In this document: one piece after another, positions 43,651 through 52,757 of the stretch
Layout: the number at the start of each line of letters is the position of its first letter
How positions within the stretch are numbered: the stretch's first letter is position 1
Source: Dysgonomonas sp. PF1-14
GTDB taxonomy: Bacteria; Bacteroidota; Bacteroidia; Bacteroidales; Dysgonomonadaceae
Length of the DNA: 64,000 nt
Assembly: GCF_029892965.1 (NCBI RefSeq)
Contig: NZ_JARXWN010000013.1
Coordinates: 62,001-126,000 of the forward strand
Direction: 5' to 3'
Made by a program: the position numbers and the translations under genes
The notes under the pieces: model-generated
Database searches by the model: none
The model's input: the letters and a program-made list of their open reading frames with translations, nothing else
Told to the model about the DNA's origin: nothing

Positions 43651-45627
43651 ATGACAGCAATTAAGAACAACGGCACAGCCGTAGCAGTAGCAGAGAAAGC
43701 AAACGAAGTAGTAACCGCAGTAGTGGTACGCACCCCCGACAACGGACAGCACAAAGCCGTAAACATCGCATCGGATTTGATAGAGCCAAGCAATTACAAT
43801 GCCCGAAAAACATTCGATGCCGATGCGCTGAAAGAGTTGGCGCAAAGTATCTCCGTTCATGGACTGATACAGCCCATTACGGTACGGCGCAAGGGAGAAA
43901 AAGGCGAACATTACGAAATTATTTGCGGGGAACGCCGTTTTAGGGCGTGCCGTATGCTCAAACTTTCCGAAATCCCCTGCATTGTTCGGGAGGTAACAGA
44001 CGAACAGGCGTATGACCTTTCAATCTCCGAGAACTTACAGCGTGAGGACGTGCCAGCAATGGAGGCGGCAGAGGCTTATAAACGCCTTATCGACACCAAG
44101 CGATACGACATTGCAAGCCTCGCCGTAGCATACGGCAAGAGCGAAAAGCATATCTATCAAACGCTGAAACTTTGCGACCTTGTTAAAGGTATTGCCAACC
44201 TCGTAAAAGAGGGCAAGCTGACAGCATCGGCAGGGATAGTTATCAGCAAGTACGACAAGAAGATACAGGAGGACATTTTGAACGACCGTTTAGGCAAGGA
44301 CGGCGCAGGCGAATGGTGCAATATCTCTGCTAATGTGTTGGAGGGCAAGATACGGAACTGTTATACGAACAACCTTGATAATTACAGTTTCGATAAATCC
44401 AAGTGCCTTAAATGTATTCACAATTCGAGCAATTTTGACCTGTTCGCCGAGGGTGGCGGTTGTGGCAAGTGTACCAATAAAAAATGTTTATCGGACAAAC
44501 AAACGGCATATCTTGTAGAACAGGCGCAAGCCGTAGCCCTTGCCGACCCGAAACTCGTTTTTGTCGGCGAACAGTACAGCCACGACAACGAGGCAACCCA
44601 AATAATCAAAAAAGGCGGTTATGAGTTTAAGAACGTGCAAACGTATAACCTTAATTCATACCCCACAGCACCGACAGCACCGCAAGCCTCCGAGTACAAA
44701 AAGCCCGAAGATTACGACAAGGCACAGGAGAAATACGGCAAGGAGCAGGAAAAGTACACCAAGCAGACGGCGCACCTTGAAGAACTGAAAGAGCAGGGCA
44801 AAATCCGTGTGTATGCCAAAATCGGCGATAGCAACGTAAGAATGTACTACAAAGAGGTAGCCACTAAAGACACCAAGAGCAACGAGCAGTTAATCGCCGA
44901 CCTTACAGCCAAGAAAAAGCGTAACAACGAACTGGCGGACGAAAAGACCGCCGAGGGCTTAAAGGAACTTTTGCGCACGGAACAGCTACCGCAGTCGGCA
45001 TTTACCGCCGATGAAGAAACGGCAATGTATTTCTTTATGCTGTCTAAGTTGCGCCGTCATAACTACAAAGCCGTAGGACTGAAAGAAAACGATTATTATG
45101 GCTATCTGACGGACGAGAAGAAACTCAAAATCGCATCTTCGCTGACAGAGGAACAGAAAACCATTGTACGCCGTGATTATCTGTATAGCCACCTAACGGA
45201 CGGCACAAGAACCGTAGGAGATGAAAAAGGCGGTATGCTGTTGGCGTTCTCAAAACAGCATCTACCCGAAAAGACAGAGGAGATTGTAAGCACTCACAAA
45301 GAGGAATACGGCAAGAAAAACGCCCGACTGGACGAACGTATCGCAGGGCTGAAAAAGGCTGAAAAGAAAGCGAAAGCCGATGCCAAAGCAAAAAAGGCAG
45401 AACAGAGCACCAAGACGGAGAAAACCCCTAAAACAGCCGAAAAAGCCGTAAAAAAGGGAGTGAACACCACAGCCCCGAAGTCGGAAACCGCCAAGCCGAA
45501 AGGCAAGGAACAGCCAAAAGCTACCCAATCCGAGAAGAAAGAGACGAAACCAACCCCGAAAGCGGATAAGGTGCTGATTGTCGGAATACCCAAAGTGCAA
45601 CCTAAAGCGGAGGCAGTAGCCGTATAA
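43651..45627 (+). CDS. Large ParB-like protein, 658 aa
   Basis: The N-terminal ~200 residues contain the ParB/Srx-type nuclease-like motifs (NARKTFDADALKELAQSI, GLIQPITVR and ICGERRFRACRM) and the ParB HTH (MEAAEAYKRLIDTKRYDIASLAVAYGKSEKHIYQTLKLCDLV). A Cys cluster follows (CLKCIHNSS ... GGCGKCTNKKC, about residues 250-280), probably Zn-binding. The C-terminal ~120 residues are Lys/Ala/Pro-rich and disordered. Such CTn ParB proteins may act in partition or transfer regulation. No ParA is adjacent. Confidence 0.88.
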   Translation: MTAIKNNGTAVAVAEKANEVVTAVVVRTPDNGQHKAVNIASDLIEPSNYNARKTFDADALKELAQSISVHGLIQPITVRRKGEKGEHYEIICGERRFRACRMLKLSEIPCIVREVTDEQAYDLSISENLQREDVPAMEAAEAYKRLIDTKRYDIASLAVAYGKSEKHIYQTLKLCDLVKGIANLVKEGKLTASAGIVISKYDKKIQEDILNDRLGKDGAGEWCNISANVLEGKIRNCYTNNLDNYSFDKSKCLKCIHNSSNFDLFAEGGGCGKCTNKKCLSDKQTAYLVEQAQAVALADPKLVFVGEQYSHDNEATQIIKKGGYEFKNVQTYNLNSYPTAPTAPQASEYKKPEDYDKAQEKYGKEQEKYTKQTAHLEELKEQGKIRVYAKIGDSNVRMYYKEVATKDTKSNEQLIADLTAKKKRNNELADEKTAEGLKELLRTEQLPQSAFTADEETAMYFFMLSKLRRHNYKAVGLKENDYYGYLTDEKKLKIASSLTEEQKTIVRRDYLYSHLTDGTRTVGDEKGGMLLAFSKQHLPEKTEEIVSTHKEEYGKKNARLDERIAGLKKAEKKAKADAKAKKAEQSTKTEKTPKTAEKAVKKGVNTTAPKSETAKPKGKEQPKATQSEKKETKPTPKADKVLIVGIPKVQPKAEAVAV

Positions 45628-45678
45628 ATTTGAAGTTCAACAAAGGGCGGGAGAAATCCCGCTCCTATAAATTATCCA

Positions 45679-45861
45679 ATGATGAAAGTATTTGTATTAT
45701 TCCAAACAGATATTCACAGGACAAGGGCAAGCCGTGTCTTTTTCGGCGTGTTCACCTCCGAAGAGTTGGCGATAGATCACGCCAAAGAAAACGGCTTATA
45801 TACCCACGATGTAGAAGTCGTTATAATTGAGTGTGAAACAGATAAATTCGGCGAGGTATGA
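45679..45861 (+). CDS. Small hypothetical protein, 60 aa
   Basis: MMKVFVLFQTDIHRTRASRV followed by FFGVFTSEELAIDHAKENGLYTHD suggests a compact alpha/beta fold. It overlaps the next gene by 4 bp (45858-45861), indicating translational coupling. The family is unknown. Confidence 0.6.
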   Translation: MMKVFVLFQTDIHRTRASRVFFGVFTSEELAIDHAKENGLYTHDVEVVIIECETDKFGEV

Positions 45862-46085
45862 GGATAGACGCATATATCGGCAATCCGATTATTGCCACAC
45901 AACAAGATTATTACGAACTGGAGGAACTTTTGCACGAGATAGACCCGCAATGTAATTCGGTGCAACTCCGACAGGAGGTTGTTATTATTGAGAATATCGC
46001 CCGCAGAACGTTTCATTATCCACGAAAACCCTCTATTGAGTGGGTAGCCGGGAGGCTGCGGTACATGGTCGAAAACGGGCTATAA
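45858..46085 (+). CDS. Small hypothetical protein, 75 aa
   Basis: The acidic helical protein (QQDYYELEELLHEIDPQCNSV ... PSIEWVAGRLRYMVENGL) is coupled to the preceding gene by a 4-bp overlap. It is the last gene of the ParB run before the terminator at 46118. No family was recognised. Confidence 0.6.
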   Translation: MRIDAYIGNPIIATQQDYYELEELLHEIDPQCNSVQLRQEVVIIENIARRTFHYPRKPSIEWVAGRLRYMVENGL

Positions 46086-46117
46086 ATGCCTTTGAAAACG
46101 ATTTTAAGAACTTATAT

Positions 46118-46151
46118 CCGGGCAGGGGAAACTTTGCCCGGGCTTCTTTTT
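46118..46151 (+). terminator. Terminator ending the ParB operon
   Basis: CCGGGCA (46118-46124) pairs with TGCCCGG (46135-46141), followed by GCTTCTTTTT. This marks the left edge of the cargo region. Confidence 0.75.
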
Positions 46152-46168
46152 CCATGAGCCATTAACAA

Positions 46169-46201
46169 GGCTTTATGCGGGAGAAAAAGAAGCAAAAAGC
46201 C
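46169..46201 (+). repeat. 33-bp direct repeat, copy R1
   Basis: The 33 bases start GGCTTTATGCGGGAG and end GCAAAAAGCC. They are identical to 54398-54430 in the same orientation, with a degenerate relative at about 52967-52996. R1 and R3 flank 8.2 kb of cargo. The ends GGCTTT/AAAGCC form an imperfect inverted pair. Confidence 0.85.
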
Positions 46202-46215
46202 GTTATAGACGATAA

Positions 46216-47358
46216 TTAATCGTCATTTTTATCAATAAGTACATCTTCTATCTCGCCTTCTGTTATTCCGACCAAATACGGGTCTTCAACTAAAATATCT
46301 TTATATTCAAAGTTTATATTCGGGACAACTGTAATTTGAAGCACTCCCGAATCTTTAAAATCTTTGGAAATAAGTTTCCATCTTATTTCCAAACTATAAT
46401 CTTTCGGCAATGGTTTGATAAAAAACATATCGGAATTAAATGTGTCGTCACCAACCAAAATAGATGCTTGTGGCAATATTTTTCCTGTCTTATTCTCTTT
46501 ATTTAATCTGACATCTGGGGTTTGATAAATTTTTGGGGAAATATGCGTACCTGTCCTTACTTCGTTATCATCCGTTACTTCCTGTATCTCCCCGTGTATT
46601 TCAAACAGTAATTTAAACTCTTCCAGAGGCTCAGTCCCTGTATTATGTATCTGAAAATATAAAGGGCACAAACTTAGATTGATTTTAGTACTTGCCGCTT
46701 CAAATCTGGCAACAACAGTTGGGATAGCTGCAAATTTATTATGAAGCCCCATAATGGCACTAAGGGAGTTGTTTAAAGGAACTGCGGGAATAATTTTTTG
46801 AGTTCTATGTATTGTCGTTTGTTTAAATTCGGGTGTCATAATCAACTCAGTTGAGGCATTTTGAAAAGTTACAGAAACGCTTTTCCTTGATTTGTAGTTT
46901 TGACTCTTTAAATAAAAATCATGAGTTTCTTTGTTTTCATCAATAAGTTCCACAATGTCCTCCCATGAGAAAATGTGAACCTCAAACAATCCATCACTTA
47001 TGTTTTCCAAATTTTTAACTCTAACAAACTCTTCAATTTTGGCATCCTTTACAGCCGTAGTTGCAAGATATAATTTCTTTAAAGGAGGCTGAAATAATTT
47101 TGCCTTTTCAATTTCAGCAATAATTTCATCTTCCGTAAATTGCTTATCAGTGTATTCATCTTTTCCCTTACACTGTATTCCGTAATATTGGGTTTCGCTC
47201 TTAGGTATACCATATATATCCACTCCATGTTGAGCTTGCCCTATTCTGCCGTTTTTTTTAATTTCGGTACAAGCCCATATTTCTCCCCAAAGTTTTTTGC
47301 ATAGAGTTTCAAAGTCTTGCCAATTAATAGGCCGTCTTAAAGATAGAGGTGCTTCCAT
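46216..47358 (-). CDS. Mrr-like restriction nuclease with C-terminal beta domain
   Basis: 380 aa. The N-terminal ~120 residues are a restriction-endonuclease fold with the Mrr-type active site: Asp47 in HGVDIYG and Gln62-x-Lys64 in GIQCKGKDE. The start RRPINWQDFETLCKKLWGEIW is typical for these nucleases. Residues from about 160 on are beta-rich (SVSVTFQNASTELIMTPEF ... LYFQIHNTGTEPLEEFKLLFEIHGEI) and may form a sensor or binding domain. It is 102 bp downstream of the DUF3800 gene, but a promoter-like module lies in that gap. It is probably a defence nuclease acting alone. Confidence 0.75.
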   Translation of the reverse strand: MEAPLSLRRPINWQDFETLCKKLWGEIWACTEIKKNGRIGQAQHGVDIYGIPKSETQYYGIQCKGKDEYTDKQFTEDEIIAEIEKAKLFQPPLKKLYLATTAVKDAKIEEFVRVKNLENISDGLFEVHIFSWEDIVELIDENKETHDFYLKSQNYKSRKSVSVTFQNASTELIMTPEFKQTTIHRTQKIIPAVPLNNSLSAIMGLHNKFAAIPTVVARFEAASTKINLSLCPLYFQIHNTGTEPLEEFKLLFEIHGEIQEVTDDNEVRTGTHISPKIYQTPDVRLNKENKTGKILPQASILVGDDTFNSDMFFIKPLPKDYSLEIRWKLISKDFKDSGVLQITVVPNINFEYKDILVEDPYLVGITEGEIEDVLIDKNDD

Positions 47359-47374
47359 ATTAAATAATTTTCCA

Positions 47375-47460
47375 CAAAAGTACCCACAAAAATACTCTGC
47401 GAGGAGTTTTGCATCATGTTTTTCAATTAGTTACTCAAATTCTGCCACATATTGAAGTTT
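47375..47460 (-). promoter_or_regulatory. Promoter/spacer module D (degenerate copy)
   Basis: The minus-strand -7-like box TACTTTTG (plus CAAAAGTA, starting near 47384) is followed on the plus strand by CCCACAAAAATAC, a decayed hairpin and GTTTTTC..AGTTACTCAA. Over about 70 bp it aligns with modules at 52758 and 56254, which precede the SIR2 operon and the PD-(D/E)XK gene. It stands just upstream of the Mrr-like gene. Confidence 0.5.
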
Positions 47461-48558
47461 CTACATATTACTTTTCAAGTATTTTTGCTCTTGCTCAACA
47501 ATAAAATCAACACCATCCACACCTCCATTCTGCATCTCTTTCGCAAATTTTTCCGAATTCAGATTTAACCCTGCTCCAATTTGCATAAAGCATTTGAGGT
47601 TAAAGAATCTTGTTTCAGCCAGTTTTTTCAAGAATGGTTCATTAATTCCATTGTACGTTTTCCTCAAATAATAAGATAGAGAACTTGCGAATAAATCTGC
47701 AAGTTGTATCTCAATAGACGTTTTTGAATCTACTAATTCGAGTCTGTCAATTTTTAAAGGATAAATATGTTTTCGATCACCATATCCTACAACTGTTTCT
47801 GGAATCCTTTCATCAGCCATGAATTTTATATATTCCTTCCAGTGTTCAATTTGCTTTGAGTTGTCATGGTATACATTAAACTTTTCTTGAAGTATCTCTC
47901 CCCATTGGTTACAGGAATAATTAAATTCAGAAATAGAAAAATCCAATGAGTATTTTTGCCCTGGTGTATCCCATAGGTCAAAAGCATTACACATAGAAAT
48001 ATAACCAAAAAATTCTCTTACATCCTCATCCTTTATCATTTCTATACGTCCCAATGCAACAAGAAAATCATTTTTATAATCTTCTTGCTTCTTTAAATCT
48101 TTTTCTCTATAATAATTCTGGAACGATTGTAGAAAATCTTCAATTAATTCTTTGTCTTCTATTTTGGTTTGCATCCAATATAAAATATTGGCTAATTGCA
48201 ATTTACGACCACCTTTGTTCATGTCTTCATTTAGCACTTTTGCATAAAACGGTTCTACCAATTTGTCAACGATATTACACCAAAGAGCAAATCGTTTGTC
48301 AGCAGCTGTCATGACGATACGAGAACAATCTAACATCTCATTATTCAATACGTCAATAATGCTTTTGTGGTATTTTTTAGATTTGCATAATTTATAAAAA
48401 TGTATTTCTCCATTATTTAATGGCAGTAGTGGAGCAAGAATCAGTCTTGTTTCTTCCTCATTAAAATTATGAGATGCTAAAACATATATAGGCTGCTCTT
48501 TGTCGAGCAGATTATCACCACTATTTCCAGCTTCATCAAAATATATTTTTGTATTCAT
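47461..48558 (-). CDS. DUF3800 protein (predicted RNase H-like nuclease), 365 aa
   Basis: The N-terminus IYFDEAGNSGD (Asp8, Glu9) and C-terminal IQLADLFASSLSYYL are the two acidic motifs defining DUF3800, predicted to have an RNase H-like fold and two-metal chemistry. The middle (about residues 100-230) is a longer helical insert than in minimal members. The gene starts immediately after the HNH gene (stop at 48559, start at 48558). It is therefore the last gene of the SIR2-TM-HNH-DUF3800 operon. Activity is predicted from the family, not shown. Confidence 0.8.
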   Translation of the reverse strand: MNTKIYFDEAGNSGDNLLDKEQPIYVLASHNFNEEETRLILAPLLPLNNGEIHFYKLCKSKKYHKSIIDVLNNEMLDCSRIVMTAADKRFALWCNIVDKLVEPFYAKVLNEDMNKGGRKLQLANILYWMQTKIEDKELIEDFLQSFQNYYREKDLKKQEDYKNDFLVALGRIEMIKDEDVREFFGYISMCNAFDLWDTPGQKYSLDFSISEFNYSCNQWGEILQEKFNVYHDNSKQIEHWKEYIKFMADERIPETVVGYGDRKHIYPLKIDRLELVDSKTSIEIQLADLFASSLSYYLRKTYNGINEPFLKKLAETRFFNLKCFMQIGAGLNLNSEKFAKEMQNGGVDGVDFIVEQEQKYLKSNM

Positions 48559-50148
48559 TTATTCGGAGTCAAGTTTGTCTTCCTTTTCTTTGTTAATTAT
48601 AAAGTTATTTAGTTGATTAAATTTCATGTGACAATATTGTTTTCTGTATTCATCTATGATTGTAGGGCTGTTACATTCAACTGGAGAAGACATTACCTCT
48701 ACACCTCCATCGCCATCGTTTTCATAGAATATCTTTCTGAATAGTTGATAGTTAAAATTATTTTCATCTTCGACATAATCATGGTATTCAAAAATAATAG
48801 ATCGTTTTTGAGAGTCTGGTATCTTATAATTTATGCTCGAAATAATTTCTTCTGTATTTGGAATATCTTTCCCACCCACCTGTAGTACCATTGGTAAAGA
48901 TATCTTGTTAAACATTCTTTTTAATTCGTCTTGAAAATTCAGAGATGGAGTAACTTGATAGTTCTTAATTTTTTTCTCGATAAAGTCATATAAATCAGAT
49001 AAACTTTCTCCTTTATACTTCGTCATATCAATATTATATTCCTGAATGACAATACTTAAATGTTTAGGTCGAATGCGCTTCACATCAATTTCGGGAATCT
49101 CCTGCTTAATAATTGTTTGATGAAAAACTTCATGAATATCTTCGCCCTTGTAATTAGGGTTTAGTAATACATAATATTGAAACGTACTTAGCAAGTCAAT
49201 ATAACAATATAATAGATTCCTACTTTCTGTCTTTTGGTTAAATAGGATAATGGTATGTGTTGGATATAAATCTTCAATATCAGGTCTATTTAACTCAATA
49301 ATTGTGTCTATTGCGCCTATACTAATGAAAGGGAAACAGCAATTTTCATATTTGAGTTTTCCTATTTGTGTGGTACTGTCTATTTCAAGAACTTGAGGCA
49401 TATTCTCTCTACTAATACCACAATGGGCTGCGAAATCAACAGCAATTTTCACAAAGCCCTTCTTAAAAATCTCATTAAAATTGGGTACTCCCTCTGTAAA
49501 GAAATAGCCTAAAATACCTTCATCTTGTATGTCTGTTTTTGATTTAAATTCAAAAAAATCGGGATCAGCCCCTTTGCTTTTAATCTCTTCCTGAACAACA
49601 GGCTTATATTGTTTAGCTCTTTTATCATTTGCGTATATTGTCACCTTTCCTTCTGACTCATCTACCTCATAGTAAGGTTCAATGGGAGATACTTTCCCCT
49701 CTCTTATTTGAACGTCTATTTTTTCATTTAGTTCCTCGTTTTTATATAGATGCCCTTTTAATGTAACGATATTTTTACTCCCATGATCTTTTCTAATAAG
49801 GAGTTTTTTAAGTCGTTCAATAAATGGGGCAAACAAAGAAACAAACTGACTATCTATATCATCCCCAAGTATTGTCCCACAACTTTTACATAGTATTGAG
49901 TTGGATTTCAGCTTTCCGTGAAGTGCATTTTGGATTATGTGTTCATCATGTAGAAAACAAGGCGTTTCTTTAAATTCCTCTTTGTGTGACAAGTAAAATT
50001 CTTCACTTATCATTGCATTTCCGCATAAATAGCAGATTGAATTATTTTTCTGTTCCATATTACCATAAGTAGGTTTACTTAAGTCGACTTCTGTTCTTTG
50101 ACGATAAGTAAACATTTTACTTTTCTTTTTATATCTCCATTTCCCCAT
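48559..50148 (-). CDS. HNH endonuclease-domain protein, 529 aa
   Basis: The N-terminal zinc-bracketed HNH module has Cys39 and Cys42 (ICYLCG), DEHIIQNALHG (Asp68, His70, then His77), Asn83 and Cys87/Cys90 (CKSCG). The long region after residue 110 is an unrecognised alpha/beta domain. The translation start is uncertain: Met1, Met12 or Met31 would all keep the HNH module. It lies 28 bp downstream of the membrane-protein gene and abuts the DUF3800 gene. In the operon it is the clearest DNA-cleaving component. Confidence 0.78.
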   Translation of the reverse strand: MGKWRYKKKSKMFTYRQRTEVDLSKPTYGNMEQKNNSICYLCGNAMISEEFYLSHKEEFKETPCFLHDEHIIQNALHGKLKSNSILCKSCGTILGDDIDSQFVSLFAPFIERLKKLLIRKDHGSKNIVTLKGHLYKNEELNEKIDVQIREGKVSPIEPYYEVDESEGKVTIYANDKRAKQYKPVVQEEIKSKGADPDFFEFKSKTDIQDEGILGYFFTEGVPNFNEIFKKGFVKIAVDFAAHCGISRENMPQVLEIDSTTQIGKLKYENCCFPFISIGAIDTIIELNRPDIEDLYPTHTIILFNQKTESRNLLYCYIDLLSTFQYYVLLNPNYKGEDIHEVFHQTIIKQEIPEIDVKRIRPKHLSIVIQEYNIDMTKYKGESLSDLYDFIEKKIKNYQVTPSLNFQDELKRMFNKISLPMVLQVGGKDIPNTEEIISSINYKIPDSQKRSIIFEYHDYVEDENNFNYQLFRKIFYENDGDGGVEVMSSPVECNSPTIIDEYRKQYCHMKFNQLNNFIINKEKEDKLDSE

Positions 50149-50176
50149 AAACTTAATTGTTTCCCTACAAAATCAC

Positions 50177-50956
50177 CTATCTCATAATTTTCTTTGACAG
50201 ATTGTCTATATTAGTAAGTTTAAAAAGTCCAAAAATCAACAATCCGCAACATACAATACACAGCGCTTTGTATACCCATATCGGGATATAACAGTTTAAT
50301 AATAAAACGAGCATCATTGTCAGCAATGTAAAAACAATTGTAGCCAATATCAATATCTTAAATTCCTTTTCTTTTTTCTGCCAAAATTCATACTCAAAAA
50401 GTACATCTTGTATTGGTTGATATATATCTACAAAGAAATCGCCCGATACTTTTGCCAGCATATCTTTTGTTAATGGCATTCCTTTGTATTTGGTAGATAT
50501 TCCCTCCAGATAGTCTTTTGTATGTTGACTAAACATTTCTGCATGACGTGAGTCAAACTCCAAATGTTTATCAATGTAATTTTGCTTTCCATCAATAAGA
50601 TACCAAATGTTGTTAATGGTTTTGCAAATTGAATCTAATTCTTTTGCCGTAAAATAGTCGGAGGGAAAATCTTGCCCCGATACGATAGATTGCCCTCCTA
50701 ATCGTCCTATCTCCTCAACATTATCTTTCAGTCTCTTTATATAATCAGAATCTTTAGTAACCTTAAAAGTGAAGCAAGTTTTGAAGGAAGATATAAATTT
50801 CACATAACAACTAAAACGGCGAAAGAAAGGATTCATAACAAAATGAAATCGATCAGTTATGCTTCCAGCAACTTTTTGGCTCTCTATAAAAATCATAAGG
50901 AAGCCACCTGTCAATAGTGCAGCAAGGATAGAAATTATAATACTTAATTCAGCCAT
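50177..50956 (-). CDS. Membrane protein of the SIR2 operon, 259 aa
   Basis: One transmembrane helix lies at about residues 4-25 (LSIIISILAALLTGGFLMIFI). A ~175-residue charged domain follows, then two helices at the end (ILILATIVFTLLTMMLVLLL and VYKALCIVCCGLLIFGLF). The fold of the middle part is unknown. The gene is 2 bp downstream of the SIR2 gene, so the two products are probably translated together. It could anchor the complex or be a membrane-damaging effector; neither is shown by sequence. Confidence 0.75.
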   Translation of the reverse strand: MAELSIIISILAALLTGGFLMIFIESQKVAGSITDRFHFVMNPFFRRFSCYVKFISSFKTCFTFKVTKDSDYIKRLKDNVEEIGRLGGQSIVSGQDFPSDYFTAKELDSICKTINNIWYLIDGKQNYIDKHLEFDSRHAEMFSQHTKDYLEGISTKYKGMPLTKDMLAKVSGDFFVDIYQPIQDVLFEYEFWQKKEKEFKILILATIVFTLLTMMLVLLLNCYIPIWVYKALCIVCCGLLIFGLFKLTNIDNLSKKIMR

Positions 50957-50958
50957 AA

Positions 50959-52731
50959 TTAATAGCTCATATTTTGTTTGTAAGACTCTTCTGCTTGGTC
51001 AAAATTCTTCTTATATTCATCATAGTTACCATTAAACATCCCTTGTTTGATAGGCTCCCATTCGCCTTTTAGTTTGTCTGCATTGTCAAAAAACACACTG
51101 TAAGGCTCTTCGCCATTCTGACGCATCTTGTATTCAACTCTACTACGGAGAAATTGCCCTGTAGGTACATAGAAGCGATCAAACATATAACATTGATTGT
51201 ACCCATAAACGAGAGACTTCAAATGTTCCCATATGTAAAAAGTATTTTCGTATTCTGAATCAACGGTAAAACACCCTATGAAATGAGAACGTAACCTTTC
51301 AAGAAGAATGAAGCTCCACGGATAAATGTAATTAATACCAGCTAAACGGTTTAATTCATCGTAACTCCAATGTGTCGAACCAAGTAGGGACAATAATGGT
51401 TTTCTGTAAAATCCTATAAAGTTCCCAGCGGGTACGCTTAGTTTTAATATTTTATTTAGTTCTGTGTATCTTTCATATTTTACGCATGCTATCCCTATTG
51501 CATTCAACAATAAAGTAGCACCTAAAGCATGTAGATATTGAGTACCATCAATATAAGAGTCTCCACTCCTGATAGGCTTTGTGCATAGTTTAACCAGAAC
51601 ATCCCCAAATGCTTCGATATGATATGTTTTGCCCCATCTTGCTGCAAGTATAGCTATATCTATCAAAGGTTTCACTGCATTATGGTGTAATTCAAAATAA
51701 GCGGAAAATAACTCTGGCGTGAGATGAAAATTATAATTAGCTTTTGCCATTATTTTATCATAACCCTCAGTGCCGAATTTCTCTATCAAGTCTGAATAGT
51801 CAATATTATACTGTTCTGATGATAAGTATTTTTTCACTCTTGACATCATTACATCGTAATTCAAGCTACGGCTTGTATTGCTTTGCTCCAATGCTACCAC
51901 TTGCTCATGAAGTTCAGTAAAGAGATCGTCAGCCCCCTTTATTAGCATAATCTCACCACGTCTGGATGTGGCTAATGTTTTCATAACATCACTTGCTTCT
52001 CCTACATTCGTAAAAAAAGAATTATAGCGTGAAGATGATGAACCATTAATAATATCAACCAATCCTTTATCCCACGTTGCAGACCATCCACAAGTAATAA
52101 GGCCATAATCTTCGAATATACGACTAACGTAATTTTTCATTGCTTCGGGATAGTTATCTAATTCTTCTGTCGTATTACGAAAGCGGCAGTCAATATAATC
52201 ACCATTTATCTTAATGATAGTAACAGTTTTGCCATGAACAATAGGAGTAGATTTTTCAATATCACTTTCATGGCATATCACTTGCGGGATAACATCCTCT
52301 GCTTCAAGTGCACGTTCAAGTAAACGGTCGAAATTGGTTGTTAGAATTACACGAATATAACCCTCCTTAGCTAACTTAGCTATCGCTTCGTGAGCTTTCG
52401 TTGGTTTCTTCCAACCTAATTCCCTTTCTTCATCTGTTGGTTCAAAGAATCCTCTCATCAACTGCACACGCTCAGTCGGTTCTTTAACCAATTCTTCCAG
52501 CAAGGATGAATAAGTTGCCGAATCTCCATATTTATCTTTATACCATTGATGCCAATCTTCTATATCGGCAACACCCTGAGTCGCGGCTAATTGTTCTATT
52601 AGCATATTCTCGACCTCCCATCCTGATGGAATATGTGCAGACCGAGAAATGCCAGCACCAAGCAAAAGAGCATAAGCCCCCTTGTTACTATACATTGAGA
52701 ATGCTAATGTGGTAAGTCTTTCTATTCCCAT
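50959..52731 (-). CDS. SIR2-family protein, 590 aa
   Basis: The N-terminal ~280 residues are a SIR2-like Rossmann domain: LLLGAGISRSAHIPSGW (residues 22-38), VILTTNFDRLLERAL (128-142), IIKINGDYIDCRF (172-184) and YGLITCGWSATWD. In canonical SIR2 proteins the third motif is K-x-HGD with a catalytic His; here it is NGD (Asn176). The C-terminal ~300 residues are helical and unrecognised. Anti-phage SIR2 proteins deplete NAD+ on infection. This one is the first gene of a tight operon with membrane, HNH and DUF3800 proteins and has its own promoter at 52758-52765. Confidence 0.85.
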   Translation of the reverse strand: MGIERLTTLAFSMYSNKGAYALLLGAGISRSAHIPSGWEVENMLIEQLAATQGVADIEDWHQWYKDKYGDSATYSSLLEELVKEPTERVQLMRGFFEPTDEERELGWKKPTKAHEAIAKLAKEGYIRVILTTNFDRLLERALEAEDVIPQVICHESDIEKSTPIVHGKTVTIIKINGDYIDCRFRNTTEELDNYPEAMKNYVSRIFEDYGLITCGWSATWDKGLVDIINGSSSSRYNSFFTNVGEASDVMKTLATSRRGEIMLIKGADDLFTELHEQVVALEQSNTSRSLNYDVMMSRVKKYLSSEQYNIDYSDLIEKFGTEGYDKIMAKANYNFHLTPELFSAYFELHHNAVKPLIDIAILAARWGKTYHIEAFGDVLVKLCTKPIRSGDSYIDGTQYLHALGATLLLNAIGIACVKYERYTELNKILKLSVPAGNFIGFYRKPLLSLLGSTHWSYDELNRLAGINYIYPWSFILLERLRSHFIGCFTVDSEYENTFYIWEHLKSLVYGYNQCYMFDRFYVPTGQFLRSRVEYKMRQNGEEPYSVFFDNADKLKGEWEPIKQGMFNGNYDEYKKNFDQAEESYKQNMSY

Positions 52732-52757
52732 TATTGTTTTTCATTTTAATCTGAATA

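Noticed and set aside
45262-45600. 112-aa and 99-aa minus-strand ORFs rich in Phe/Leu/Cys
   Set aside because: They are mirror images of the Lys/Ala-rich ParB tail (AAG/GCC codons give CTT/GGC on the other strand), not membrane proteins.
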